Below are positions 51,728-64,000 of a stretch of 64,000 nucleotides of DNA, in pieces. Each line of letters starts with the position of its first letter. The stretch's first letter is position 1. The stretch covers positions 13,715,501 through 13,779,500 of the forward strand of contig OX031060.1 in assembly GCA_943736015.1 (NCBI GenBank), given 5' to 3'. The position numbers and the translations under genes were made by a program. The notes beneath the pieces were generated by a model. The model searched no databases. It saw nothing but the letters and a program-made list of their open reading frames with translations, and was not told the origin of the DNA. The DNA comes from Tridacna crocea (taxonomy: Eukaryota > Mollusca > Bivalvia > Cardiida > Cardiidae).

Positions 51728-53657
51728 GTGCCGGTTAAGTATCCGCGAAAATGCGAAAAATCGACTAACAGAACATTTCATAGCAGAGGACACCTGTTGC
51801 TTAATAGGTCAAATATAGGGAATTTAATTTCTAATATCTGTTTTTTATTTATGCAATCTTTATTTACCATGACAACAAACCCTTTTAGGTTGTCTATTGT
51901 CTCGCAGGTGCCACTTCCGTATCCGCAAAAACATGAAAAATCGACTTATGGAATATTTTATAGCAGACGAGAACTGTTGCTTGAGTCAATTGTAGGGATT
52001 TTTCTTTTTCTTTTTCTCTCACTAGGGCCATTGATTTGGTTACGATGACCATCCAACCCATGCGTGACTGTTATGTGCTGCGCATAAAATCGTAAAATCA
52101 ACTTCGACACTTTCAGAGGCAACTGATACCTGTCGTACAAATCAAAGAAAGGTAAACAAAATTTTTCCCTGTTTTCTTACCAGGGTCACGAAAACATTGA
52201 ACCAATTTAGACGACCGCGTGAGTCAAAAGTCAATTTTATGTTTAATCGCTGCGCAAAATATAAAATTCAGAAGCAACCTGTTGCTGATGCCAAAACTTT
52301 TTCTGACAAAAAAATCTTGTTCCTGTTTGAAGAATTTGGAAGTAGGCCATAAAGACACAATAAGATGTAAGAATAACTAAAAATCAATTGCTTCCTTGAT
52401 AGGGTAAAAAACATTGTGGGAAAAGGAGAAAATGCTGGTAACCTGCATTGTCTCCTTTCATCAGATTATTTTCAAAAGCCTTCTTTAAAAGGCGTCATTG
52501 TGTGTTAAAAGGTTAATAATTATCCAATCAGAGAAGCTCTAAGGAAATCAGATTGGATACCAGCAGCCAATCAGATAACACTTAAGAAATTCAACAGCCA
52601 ATCAGAGAGCTTCAAAATCGCTTGAAAATGGCGCCAAAATTTATTGATAAAAAAACAGTGAAAAAAACGGCATAAAAGTGGATTTAAAGTCTTCTTTAAA
52701 GGCTGCTGTGCAGTCCTTGCCAGATTTCACTGAAAATGGGCAAATATTTAAGAAAATAGGGGCGCAGAAGACCGTGTTTTGGCCTTTTCAAACCCCTTGC
52801 AAGAATTACTTCCCTTTAACCGTCGATGCAGCCCCCCCCCTCCTCCCCAGCCCTTAACTGGATTTGCTTTTCTAACTCAGCCCACCATAAATGCTGCACA
52901 TTGAAACTTTCAATAAGCCAAAGTGATCAATTTACAGTGTAAAAGAAAAAAAGAAAAAAACGCCCAGAAATTAATGCAAGAATTACTTCCCTTTAACCGT
53001 CGATGCACCCAACACCTACCCCCCTCCCCAGCCCTTAACTGGATTTGCTTTTCTAACTCAGCCCACAATAAATGCTGCACATTGGAGCTTTCAATAAGCC
53101 AAAGTGATATATGTACAGTGTAAAAAAAAAAAATGCCCAGAAATTAATGCAAGAATTACTTCCCTTTAACAGTCGATGCACCCCACCCCCTCCTCCCCAG
53201 CCCTTAACTGGATTTGCTTTTCTAACTCAGCCCACAATAAATGCTGCACATTGAAACTTTCAATAAGCCAAAGTGATCAATGTACAGTGTAAAAAAAAAG
53301 AAAACACCCAGAAATTAATGAGACAAGTGGCTAAAAAAAGACTGAAAATTCTTTCAGTTGCTTCCTATTGCATATATCAAACATATCAAACAAAGGCAAC
53401 TGAAGTGTAATTTTTCTTATCTCTTCAAACCGCAACAAGAAACTCAGTTATGTTGACTATGTGCCATTTACGCTCATGCAAAAACCCCAGAAAATAATGC
53501 GACAAGTGGCTAAAAAAAGACTGAAGGCTCTTTCAGTAGCAACTGCTTCTTACTGCATAAATCAAACAAAAGGAACTAAATTTTTAATGTATATCTTTTT
53601 CTCCAATCTCTTTATAACGTGACGACAAATCCATTTACGTTGACTGCCGTCTAAAAG
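51728..53657 (+). repeat. Satellite unit 27 (B), 9-bp duplication
   Basis: 1,930 bp. atatcaaac is duplicated in tandem near 53,373-53,390, adding 9 bp. Corresponds to unit 20. Confidence 0.96.
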
Positions 53658-55578
53658 GTGCCGGTTAAGTATCCGCGAAAATGCGAAAAATCGACTAACA
53701 GAACATTTCATAGCAGAGGACACCTGTTGCTTAATAGGTCAAATATAGGGAATTTAATTTCTAATATCTGTTTTTTATTTATGCAATCTTTATTTACCAT
53801 GACAACAAACCCTTTTAGGTTGTCTATTGTCTCGCAGGTGCCACTTCCGTATCCGCAAAAACATGAAAAATCGACTTATGGAATATTTTATAGCAGACGA
53901 GAACTGTTGCTTGAGTCAATTGTAGGGATTTTTCTTTTTCTTTTTCTCTCACTAGGGCCATTGATTTGGTTACGATGACCATCCAACCCATGCGTGACTG
54001 TTATGTGCTGCGCATAAAATCGTAAAATCAACTTCGACACTTTCAGAGGCAACTGATACCTGTCGTACAAATCAAAGAAAGGTAAACAAAATTTTTCCCT
54101 GTTTTCTTACCAGGGTCACGAAAACATTGAACCAATTTAGACGACCGCGTGAGTCAAAAGTCAATTTTATGTTTAATCGCTGCGCAAAATATAAAATTCA
54201 GAAGCAACCTGTTGCTGATGCCAAAACTTTTTCTGACAAAAAAATCTTGTTCCTGTTTGAAGAATTTGGAAGTAGGCCATAAAGACACAATAAGATGTAA
54301 GAATAACTAAAAATCAATTGCTTCCTTGATAGGGTAAAAAACATTGTGGGAAAAGGAGAAAATGCTGGTAACCTGCATTGTCTCCTTTCATCAGATTATT
54401 TTCAAAAGCCTTCTTTAAAAGGCGTCATTGTGTGTTAAAAGGTTAATAATTATCCAATCAGAGAAGCTCTAAGGAAATCAGATTGGATACCAGCAGCCAA
54501 TCAGATAACACTTAAGAAATTCAACAGCCAATCAGAGAGCTTCAAAATCGCTTGAAAATGGCGCCAAAATTTATTGATAAAAAAACAGTGAAAAAAACGG
54601 CATAAAAGTGGATTTAAAGTCTTCTTTAAAGGCTGCTGTGCAGTCCTTGCCAGATTTCACTGAAAATGGGCAAATATTTAAGAAAATAGGGGCGCAGAAG
54701 ACCGTGTTTTGGCCTTTTCAAACCCCTTGCAAGAATTACTTCCCTTTAACCGTCGATGCAGCCCCCCCCCTCCTCCCCAGCCCTTAACTGGATTTGCTTT
54801 TCTAACTCAGCCCACCATAAATGCTGCACATTGAAACTTTCAATAAGCCAAAGTGATCAATTTACAGTGTAAAAGAAAAAAAGAAAAAAACGCCCAGAAA
54901 TTAATGCAAGAATTACTTCCCTTTAACCGTCGATGCACCCAACACCTACCCCCCTCCCCAGCCCTTAACTGGATTTGCTTTTCTAACTCAGCCCACAATA
55001 AATGCTGCACATTGGAGCTTTCAATAAGGCAAAGTGATATATGTACAGTGTAAAAAAAAAAAATGCCCAGAAATTAATGCAAGAATTACTTCCCTTTAAC
55101 AGTCGATGCACCCCACCCCCTCCTCCCCAGCCCTTAACTGGATTTGCTTTTCTAACTCAGCCCACAATAAATGCTGCACATTGAAACTTTCAATAAGCCA
55201 AAGTGATCAATGTACAGTGTAAAAAAAAAGAAAACACCCAGAAATTAATGAGACAAGTGGCTAAAAAAAGACTGAAAATTCTTTCAGTTGCTTCCTATTG
55301 CATATATCAAACAAAGGCAACTGAAGTGTAATTTTTCTTATCTCTTCAAACCGCAGCAAGAAACTCAGTTATGTTGACTATGTGCCATTTACGCTCATGC
55401 AAAAACCCCAGAAAATAATGCGACAAGTGGCTAAAAAAAGACTGAAGGCTCTTTCAGTAGCAACTGCTTCTTACTGCATAAATCAAACAAAAGGAACTAA
55501 ATTTTTAATGTATATCTTTTTCTCCAATCTCTTTATAACGTGACGACAAATCCATTTACGTTGACTGCCGTCTAAAAG
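53658..55578 (+). repeat. Satellite unit 28 (B), end of higher-order copy 2
   Basis: 1,921 bp. Private C to G at 55029 (ataaggc). ccgcagc at 55351-55357 is shared with unit 21. Confidence 0.96.
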
Positions 55579-57499
55579 GTGCCGGTTAAGTATCCGCGAA
55601 AATGCGAAAAATCGACTAACAGAACATTTCATAGCAGAGGACACCTGTTGCTTAATAGGTCAAATATAGGGAATTTAATTTCTAATATCTGTTTTTTATT
55701 TATGCAATCTTTATTTACCATGACAACAAACCCTTTTAGGTTGTCTATTGTCTCGCAGGTGCCACTTCCGTATCCGCAAAAACATGAAAAATCGACTTAT
55801 GGAATATTTTATAGCAGACGAGAACTGTTGCTTGAGTCAATTGCAGGGATTTTTCTTTTTCTTTTTCTCTCACTAGGGCCATTGATTTGGTTACGATGAC
55901 CATCCAACCCATGCGTGACTGTTATGTGCTGCGCATAAAATCGTAAAATCAACTTCGACACTTTCAGAGGCAACTGATACCTGTCGTACAAATCAAAGAA
56001 AGGTAAACAAAATTTTTCCCTGTTTTCTTACCAGGGTCACGAAAACATTGAACCAATTTAGACGACCGCGTGAGTCAAAAGTCAATTTTATGTTTAATCG
56101 CTGCGCAAAATATAAAATTCAGAAGCAACCTGTTGCTGATGCCAAAACTTTTTCTGACAAAAAAATCTTGTTCCTGTTTGAAGAATTTGGAAGTAGGCCA
56201 TAAAGACACAATAAGATGTAAGAATAACTAAAAATCAATTGCTTCCTTGATAGGGTAAAAAACATTGTGGGAAAAGGAGAAAATGCTGGTAACCTGCATT
56301 GTCTCCTTTCATCAGATTATTTTCAAAAGCCTTCTTTAAAAGGCGTCATTGTGTGTTAAAAGGTTAATAATTATCCAATCAGAGAAGCTCTAAGGAAATC
56401 AGATTGGATACCAGCAGCCAATCAGATAACACTTAAGAAATTCAACAGCCAATCAGAGAGCTTCAAAATCGCTTGAAAATGGCGCCAAAATTTATTGATA
56501 AAAAAACAGTGAAAAAAACGGCATAAAAGTGGATTTAAAGTCTTCTTTAAAGGCTGCTGTGCAGTCCTTGCCAGATTTCACTGAAAATGGGCAAATATTT
56601 AAGAAAATAGGGGCGCAGAAGACCGTGTTTTGGCCTTTTCAAACCCCTTGCAAGAATTACTTCCCTTTAACCGTCGATGCAGCCCCCCCCCTCCTCCCCA
56701 GCCCTTAACTGGATTTGCTTTTCTAACTCAGCCCACCATAAATGCTGCACATTGAAACTTTCAATAAGCCAAAGTGATCAATTTACAGTGTAAAAGAAAA
56801 AAAGAAAAAAACGCCCAGAAATTAATGCAAGAATTACTTCCCTTTAACCGTCGATGCACCCAACACCTACCCCCCTCCCCAGCCCTTAACTGGATTTGCT
56901 TTTCTAACTCAGCCCACAATAAATGCTGCACATTGGAGCTTTCAATAAGCCAAAGTGATATATGTACAGTGTAAAAAAAAAAAATGCCCAGAAATTAATG
57001 CAAGAATTACTTCCCTTTAACAGTCGATGCACCCCACCCCCTCCTCCCCAGCCCTTAACTGGATTTGCTTTTCTAACTCAGCCCACAATAAATGCTGCAC
57101 ATTGAAACTTTCAATAAGCCAAAGTGATCAATGTACAGTGTAAAAAAAAAGAAAACACCCAGAAATTAATGAGACAAGTGGCTAAAAAAAGACTGAAAAT
57201 TCTTTCAGTTGCTTCCTATTGCATATATCAAACAAAGGCAACTGAAGTGTAATTTTTCTTATCTCTTCAAACCGCAACAAGAAACTCAGTTATGTTGACT
57301 ATGTGCCATTTACGCTCATGCAAAAACCCCAGAAAATAATGCGACAAGTGGCTAAAAAAAGACTGAAGGCTCTTTCAGTAGCAACTGCTTCTTACTGCAT
57401 AAATCAAACAAAAGGAACTAAATTTTTAATGTATATCTTTTTCTCCAATCTCTTTATAACGTGACGACAAATCCATTTACGTTGACTGCCGTCTAAAAG
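55579..57499 (+). repeat. Satellite unit 29 (B)
   Basis: 1,921 bp. Private T to C at 55844 (attgcaggg). Confidence 0.96.
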
Positions 57500-59420
57500 G
57501 TGCCGGTTAAGTATCCGCGAAAATGCGAAAAATCGACTAACAGAACATTTCATAGCAGAGGACACCTGTTGCTTAATAGGTCAAATATAGGGAATTTAAT
57601 TTCTAATATCTGTTTTTTATTTATGCAATCTTTATTTACCATGACAACAAACCCTTTTAGGTTGTCTATTGTCTCGCAGGTGCCACTTCCGTATCCGCAA
57701 AAACATGAAAAATCGACTTATGGAATATTTTATAGCAGACGAGAACTGTTGCTTGAGTCAATTGTAGGGATTTTTCTTTTTCTTTTTCTCTCACTAGGGC
57801 CATTGATTTGGTTACGATGACCATCCAACCCATGCGTGACTGTTATGTGCTGCGCATAAAATCGTAAAATCAACTTCGACACTTTCAGAGGCAACTGATA
57901 CCTGTCGTACAAATCAAAGAAAGGTAAACAAAATTTTTCCCTGTTTTCTTACCAGGGTCACGAAAACATTGAACCAATTTAGACGACCGCGTGAGTCAAA
58001 AGTCAATTTTATGTTTAATCGCTGCGCAAAATATAAAATTCAGAAGCAACCTGTTGCTGATGCCAAAACTTTTTCTGACAAAAAAATCTTGTTCCTGTTT
58101 GAAGAATTTGGAAGTAGGCCATAAAGACACAATAAGATGTAAGAATAACTAAAAATCAATTGCTTCCTTGATAGGGTAAAAAACATTGTGGGAAAAGGAG
58201 AAAATGCTGGTAACCTGCATTGTCTCCTTTCATCAGATTATTTTCAAAAGCCTTCTTTAAAAGGCGTCATTGTGTGTTAAAAGGTTAATAATTATCCAAT
58301 CAGAGAAGCTCTAAGGAAATCAGATTGGATACCAGCAGCCAATCAGATAACACTTAAGAAATTCAACAGCCAATCAGAGAGCTTCAAAATCGCTTGAAAA
58401 TGGCGCCAAAATTTATTGATAAAAAAACAGTGAAAAAAACGGCATAAAAGTGGATTTAAAGTCTTCTTTAAAGGCTGCTGTGCAGTCCTTGCCAGATTTC
58501 ACTGAAAATGGGCAAATATTTAAGAAAATAGGGGCGCAGAAGACCGTGTTTTGGCCTTTTCAAACCCCTTACAAGAATTACTTCCCTTTAACCGTCGATG
58601 CAGCCCCCCCCCTCCTCCCCAGCCCTTAACTGGATTTGCTTTTCTAACTCAGCCCACCATAAATGCTGCACATTGAAACTTTCAATAAGCCAAAGTGATC
58701 AATTTACAGTGTAAAAGAAAAAAAGAAAAAAACGCCCAGAAATTAATGCAAGAATTACTTCCCTTTAACCGTCGATGCACCCAACACCTACCCCCCTCCC
58801 CAGCCCTTAACTGGATTTGCTTTTCTAACTCAGCCCACAATAAATGCTGCACATTGGAGCTTTCAATAAGCCAAAGTGATATATGTACAGTGTAAAAAAA
58901 AAAAATGCCCAGAAATTAATGCAAGAATTACTTCCCTTTAACAGTCGATGCACCCCACCCCCTCCTCCCCAGCCCTTAACTGGATTTGCTTTTCTAACTC
59001 AGCCCACAATAAATGCTGCACATTGAAACTTTCAATAAGCCAAAGTGATCAATGTACAGTGTAAAAAAAAAGAAAACACCCAGAAATTAATGAGACAAGT
59101 GGCTAAAAAAAGACTGAAAATTCTTTCAGTTGCTTCCTATTGCATATATCAAACAAAGGCAACTGAAGTGTAATTTTTCTTATCTCTTCAAACCGCAACA
59201 AGAAACTCAGTTATGTTGACTATGTGCCATTTACGCTCATGCAAAAACCCCAGAAAATAATGCGACAAGTGGCTAAAAAAAGACTGAAGGCTCTTTCAGT
59301 AGCAACTGCTTCTTACTGCATAAATCAAACAAAAGGAACTAAATTTTTAATGTATATCTTTTTCTCCAATCTCTTTATAACGTGACGACAAATCCATTTA
59401 CGTTGACTGCCGTCTAAAAG
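57500..59420 (+). repeat. Satellite unit 30 (B)
   Basis: 1,921 bp. Private G to A at 58571, the first base of C1. Confidence 0.96.
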
Positions 59421-61340
59421 GTGCCGGTTAAGTATCCGCGAAAATGCGAAAAATCGACTAACAGAACATTTCATAGCAGAGGACACCTGTTGCTTAATAG
59501 GTCAAATATAGGGAATTTAATTTCTAATATCTGTTTTTTATTTATGCAATCTTTATTTACCATGACAACAAACCCTTTTAGGTTGTCTATTGTCTCGCAG
59601 GTGCCACTTCCGTATCCGCAAAAACATGAAAAATCGACTTATGGAATATTTTATAGCAGACGAGAACTGTTGCTTGAGTCAATTGTAGGGATTTTTCTTT
59701 TTCTTTTTCTCTCACTAGGGCCATTGATTTGGTTACGATGACCATCCAACCCATGCGTGACTGTTATGTGCTGCGCATAAAATCGTAAAATCAACTTCGA
59801 CACTTTCAGAGGCAACTGATACCTGTCGTACAAATCAAAGAAAGGTAAACAAAATTTTTCCCTGTTTTCTTACCAGGGTCACGAAAACATTGAACCAATT
59901 TAGACGACCGCGTGAGTCAAAAGTCAATTTTATGTTTAATCGCTGCGCAAAATATAAAATTCAGAAGCAACCTGTTGCTGATGCCAAAACTTTTTCTGAC
60001 AAAAAAATCTTGTTCCTGTTTGAAGAATTTGGAAGTAGGCCATAAAGACACAATAAGATGTAAGAATAACTAAAAATCAATTGCTTCCTTGATAGGGTAA
60101 AAAACATTGTGGGAAAAGGAGAAAATGCTGGTAACCTGCATTGTCTCCTTTCATCAGATTATTTTCAAAAGCCTTCTTTAAAAGGCGTCATTGTGTGTTA
60201 AAAGGTTAATAATTATCCAATCAGAGAAGCTCTAAGGAAATCAGATTGGATACCAGCAGCCAATCAGATAACACTTAAGAAATTCAACAGCCAATCAGAG
60301 AGCTTCAAAATCGCTTGAAAATGGCGCCAAAATTTATTGATAAAAAAACAGTGAAAAAAACGGCATAAAAGTGGATTTAAAGTCTTCTTTAAAGGCTGCT
60401 GTGCAGTCCTTGCCAGATTTCACTGAAAATGGGCAAATATTTAAGAAAATAGGGGCGCAGAAGACCGTGTTTTGGCCTTTTCAAACCCCTTGCAAGAATT
60501 ACTTCCCTTTAACCGTCGATGCAGCCCCCCCCCTCCTCCCCAGCCCTTAACTGGATTTGCTTTTCTAACTCAGCCCACCATAAATGCTGCACATTGAAAC
60601 TTTCAATAAGCCAAAGTGATCAATTTACAGTGTAAAAGAAAAAAAGAAAAAAACGCCCAGAAATTAATGCAAGAATTACTTCCCTTTAACCGTCGATGCA
60701 CCCAACACCTACCCCCCTCCCCAGCCCTTAACTGGATTTGCTTTTCTAACTCAGCCCACAATAAATGCTGCACATTGGAGCTTTCAATAAGCCAAAGTGA
60801 TATATGTACAGTGTAAAAAAAAAAAATGCCCAGAAATTAATGCAAGAATTACTTCCCTTTAACAGTCGATGCACCCCACCCCCTCCTCCCCAGCCCTTAA
60901 CTGGATTTGCTTTTCTAACTCAGCCCACAATAAATGCTGCACATTGAAACTTTCAATAAGCCAAAGTGATCAATGTACAGTGTAAAAAAAAGAAAACACC
61001 CAGAAATTAATGAGACAAGTGGCTAAAAAAAGACTGAAAATTCTTTCAGTTGCTTCCTATTGCATATATCAAACAAAGGCAACTGAAGTGTAATTTTTCT
61101 TATCTCTTCAAACCGCAACAAGAAACTCAGTTATGTTGACTATGTGCCATTTACGCTCATGCAAAAACCCCAGAAAATAATGCGACAAGTGGCTAAAAAA
61201 AGACTGAAGGCTCTTTCAGTAGCAACTGCTTCTTACTGCATAAATCAAACAAAAGGAACTAAATTTTTAATGTATATCTTTTTCTCCAATCTCTTTATAA
61301 CGTGACGACAAATCCATTTACGTTGACTGCCGTCTAAAAG
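59421..61340 (+). repeat. Satellite unit 31 (B)
   Basis: 1,920 bp. One A is missing in the run closing C3 near 60,985. Confidence 0.96.
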
Positions 61341-63261
61341 GTGCCGGTTAAGTATCCGCGAAAATGCGAAAAATCGACTAACAGAACATTTCATAGCAGA
61401 GGACACCTGTTGCTTAATAGGTCAAATATAGGGAATTTAATTTCTAATATCTGTTTTTTATTTATGCAATCTTTATTTACCATGACAACAAACCCTTTTA
61501 GGTTGTCTATTGTCTCGCAGGTGCCACTTCCGTATCCGCAAAAACATGAAAAATCGACTTATGGAATATTTTATAGCAGACGAGAACTGTTGCTTGAGTC
61601 AATTGTAGGGATTTTTCTTTTTCTTTTTCTCTCACTAGGGCCATTGATTTGGTTACGATGACCATCCAACCCATGCGTGACTGTTATGTGCTGCGCATAA
61701 AATCGTAAAATCAACTTCGACACTTTCAGAGGCAACTGATACCTGTCGTACAAATCAAAGAAAGGTAAACAAAATTTTTCCCTGTTTTCTTACCAGGGTC
61801 ACGAAAACATTGAACCAATTTAGACGACCGCGTGAGTCAAAAGTCAATTTTATGTTTAATCGCTGCGCAAAATATAAAATTCAGAAGCAACCTGTTGCTG
61901 ATGCCAAAACTTTTTCTGACAAAAAAATCTTGTTCCTGTTTGAAGAATTTGGAAGTAGGCCATAAAGACACAATAAGATGTAAGAATAACTAAAAATCAA
62001 TTGCTTCCTTGATAGGGTAAAAAACATTGTGGGAAAAGGAGAAAATGCTGGTAACCTGCATTGTCTCCTTTCATCAGATTATTTTCAAAAGCCTTCTTTA
62101 AAAGGCGTCATTGTGTGTTAAAAGGTTAATAATTATCCAATCAGAGAAGCTCTAAGGAAATCAGATTGGATACCAGCAGCCAATCAGATAACACTTAAGA
62201 AATTCAACAGCCAATCAGAGAGCTTCAAAATCGCTTGAAAATGGCGCCAAAATTTATTGATAAAAAAACAGTGAAAAAAACGGCATAAAAGTGGATTTAA
62301 AGTCTTCTTTAAAGGCTGCTGTGCAGTCCTTGCCAGATTTCACTGAAAATGGGCAAATATTTAAGAAAATAGGGGCGCAGAAGACCGTGTTTTGGCCTTT
62401 TCAAACCCCTTGCAAGAATTACTTCCCTTTAACCGTCGATGCAGCCCCCCCCCTCCTCCCCAGCCCTTAACTGGATTTGCTTTTCTAACTCAGCCCACCA
62501 TAAATGCTGCACATTGAAACTTTCAATAAGCCAAAGTGATCAATTTACAGTGTAAAAGAAAAAAAGAAAAAAACGCCCAGAAATTAATGCAAGAATTACT
62601 TCCCTTTAACCGTCGATGCACCCAACACCTACCCCCCTCCCCAGCCCTTAACTGGATTTGCTTTTCTAACTCAGCCCACAATAAATGCTGCACATTGGAG
62701 CTTTCAATAAGCCAAAGTGATATATGTACAGTGTAAAAAAAAAAAATGCCCAGAAATTAATGCAAGAATTACTTCCCTTTAACAGTCGATGCACCCCACC
62801 CCCTCCTCCCCAGCCCTTAACTGGATTTGCTTTTCTAACTCAGCCCACAATAAATGCTGCACATTGAAACTTTCAATAAGCCAAAGTGATCAATGTACAG
62901 TGTAAAAAAAAAGAAAACACCCAGAAATTAATGAGACAAGTGGCTAAAAAAAGACTGAAAATTCTTTCAGTTGCTTCCTATTGCATATATCAAACAAAGG
63001 CAACTGAAGTGTAATTTTTCTTATCTCTTCAAACCGCAACAAGAAACTCAGTTATGTTGACTATGTGCCATTTACGCTCATGCAAAAACCCCAGAAAATA
63101 ATGCGACAAGTGGCTAAAAAAAGACTGAAGGCTCTTTCAGTAGCAACTGCTTCTTACTGCATAAATCAAACAAAAGGAACTAAATTTTTAATGTATATCT
63201 TTTTCTCCAATCTCTTTATAACGTGACGACAAATCCATTTACGTTGACTGCCGTCTAAAAG
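61341..63261 (+). repeat. Satellite unit 32 (B)
   Basis: 1,921 bp. Consensus B unit. Confidence 0.96.
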
Positions 63262-64000
63262 GTGCCGGTTAAGTATCCGCGAAAATGCGAAAAATCGACT
63301 AACAGAACATTTCATAGCAGAGGACACCTGTTGCTTAATAGGTCAAATATAGGGAATTTAATTTCTAATATCTGTTTTTTATTTATGCAATCTTTATTTA
63401 CCATGACAACAAACCCTTTTAGGTTGTCTATTGTCTCGCAGGTGCCACTTCCGTATCCGCAAAAACATGAAAAATCGACTTATGGAATATTTTATAGCAG
63501 ACGAGAACTGTTGCTTGAGTCAATTGTAGGGATTTTTCTTTTTCTTTTTCTCTCACTAGGGCCATTGATTTGGTTACGATGACCATCCAACCCATGCGTG
63601 ACTGTTATGTGCTGCGCATAAAATCGTAAAATCAACTTCGACACTTTCAGAGGCAACTGATACCTGTCGTACAAATCAAAGAAAGGTAAACAAAATTTTT
63701 CCCTGTTTTCTTACCAGGGTCACGAAAACATTGAACCAATTTAGACGACCGCGTGAGTCAAAACTCAATTTTATGTTTAATCGCTGCGCAAAATATAAAA
63801 TTCAGAAGCAACCTGTTGCTGATGCCAAAACTTTTTCTGACAAAAAAATCTTGTTCCTGTTTGAAGAATTTGGAAGTAGGCCATAAAGACACAATAAGAT
63901 GTAAGAATAACTAAAAATCAATTGCTTCCTTGATAGGGTAAAAAACATTGTGGGAAAAGGAGAAAATGCTGGTAACCTGCATTGTCTCCTTTCATCAGAT
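63262..64000 (+). repeat. Satellite unit 33 (partial, B)
   Basis: First 739 bp of a unit, cut by the window end inside the single-copy segment just past the 37-nt inverted repeat. Private G to C at 63764. Confidence 0.95.

Larger units (their letters stand above)
42121..55578 (+). repeat. Higher-order repeat copy 2 (7 units, 22-28)
   Basis: 13,458 bp. Units 22-25 correspond to 14-17, and units 27-28 correspond to 20-21. One unit between them is missing relative to copy 1, or was gained in copy 1. It also carries private indels in units 22-24. Confidence 0.72.
26731..64000 (+). repeat. Satellite array block B (sub-family B, about 19.4 units)
   Basis: Same satellite, unit about 1,921 bp, same orientation as block A. 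Sub-family B carries acccatgcgtg, ctgatgccaaaac, gtgtgttaaaagg, caaagtgatcaattta, an A inside the C3 C-run (caccccaccccc), ctcatgcaaaaa, aataatgcgac and ttcttactgcat at the sites that define A. These sites are fixed in every B copy inspected. Rare shared variants reveal a higher-order repeat in 26,743-55,578. Confidence 0.97.

Noticed and set aside
1-64000. Ribosomal DNA, 5S, snRNA or histone tandem repeat
   Set aside because: I recognised no conserved rRNA, 5S internal promoter, tRNA box B or histone coding sequence in any unit.
1-64000. CRISPR array
   Set aside because: There is no repeat-spacer pattern; repeat units are contiguous and of kilobase or ~170 bp scale.
1-64000. Transposon or Helitron tandem array
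   Set aside because: No transposase or helicase frame, no terminal inverted repeats at a plausible element boundary and no target-site duplication are visible. An ancient non-autonomous origin cannot be excluded.

Overview
The window is one continuous block of satellite DNA. A unit of about 1.92 kb (1,917-1,923 bp in most copies) repeats head to tail from the first base to the last: 32 complete copies plus a partial copy at each end, with one 500-N assembly gap at 26,231-26,730. I found no protein-coding gene, rRNA, tRNA, CRISPR array or autonomous mobile element. The long AT-rich non-coding unit, the nested sub-repeats, the higher-order repeat organisation and the scaffold-style gap all point to a eukaryotic nuclear chromosome, possibly heterochromatin. 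I cannot name the species from sequence alone.

Layout of one unit (reference copy 1,825-3,743). The start is arbitrary, at the motif gtgccggttaag. (i) About 600 bp, plus about 330 bp at the far end of the unit, is built from roughly six decayed direct repeats of 150-180 bp (D1-D6). (ii) About 450 bp is apparently single-copy. It carries a strong 37-nt inverted repeat, three direct CCAAT boxes plus one inverted, a TGGCGCCA palindrome (E2F-type site) and an ATAAAAG TATA-like box, in promoter-like order on the + strand. (iii) Three young direct repeats of 170-178 bp (C1-C3) each carry a long C-run (G-quadruplex-prone on the - strand); C2 and C3 each contain AATAAA. The last two parts together look like a tiny non-coding transcription unit repeated with the satellite.

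Layout of the array. Block A (1-26,230) and block B (26,731-64,000) are two sub-families separated by about eight diagnostic sites (roughly 0.5% divergence). Each is almost invariant internally, and the switch falls at the N gap. Inside block B, rare variants recur at a constant offset of 15,378 bp (8 units) and then at about 13,457 bp (7 units). This shows a higher-order repeat: an 8-unit segment (26,743-42,120) was duplicated as a 7-unit version (42,121-55,578). The last 8.4 kb are plain B units. The final ~2.1 kb before the gap are dense in 1-base indels and look like an unpolished contig end.

The open reading frames seen in the six frames are by-products of a perfectly repeated sequence and were not annotated as genes.
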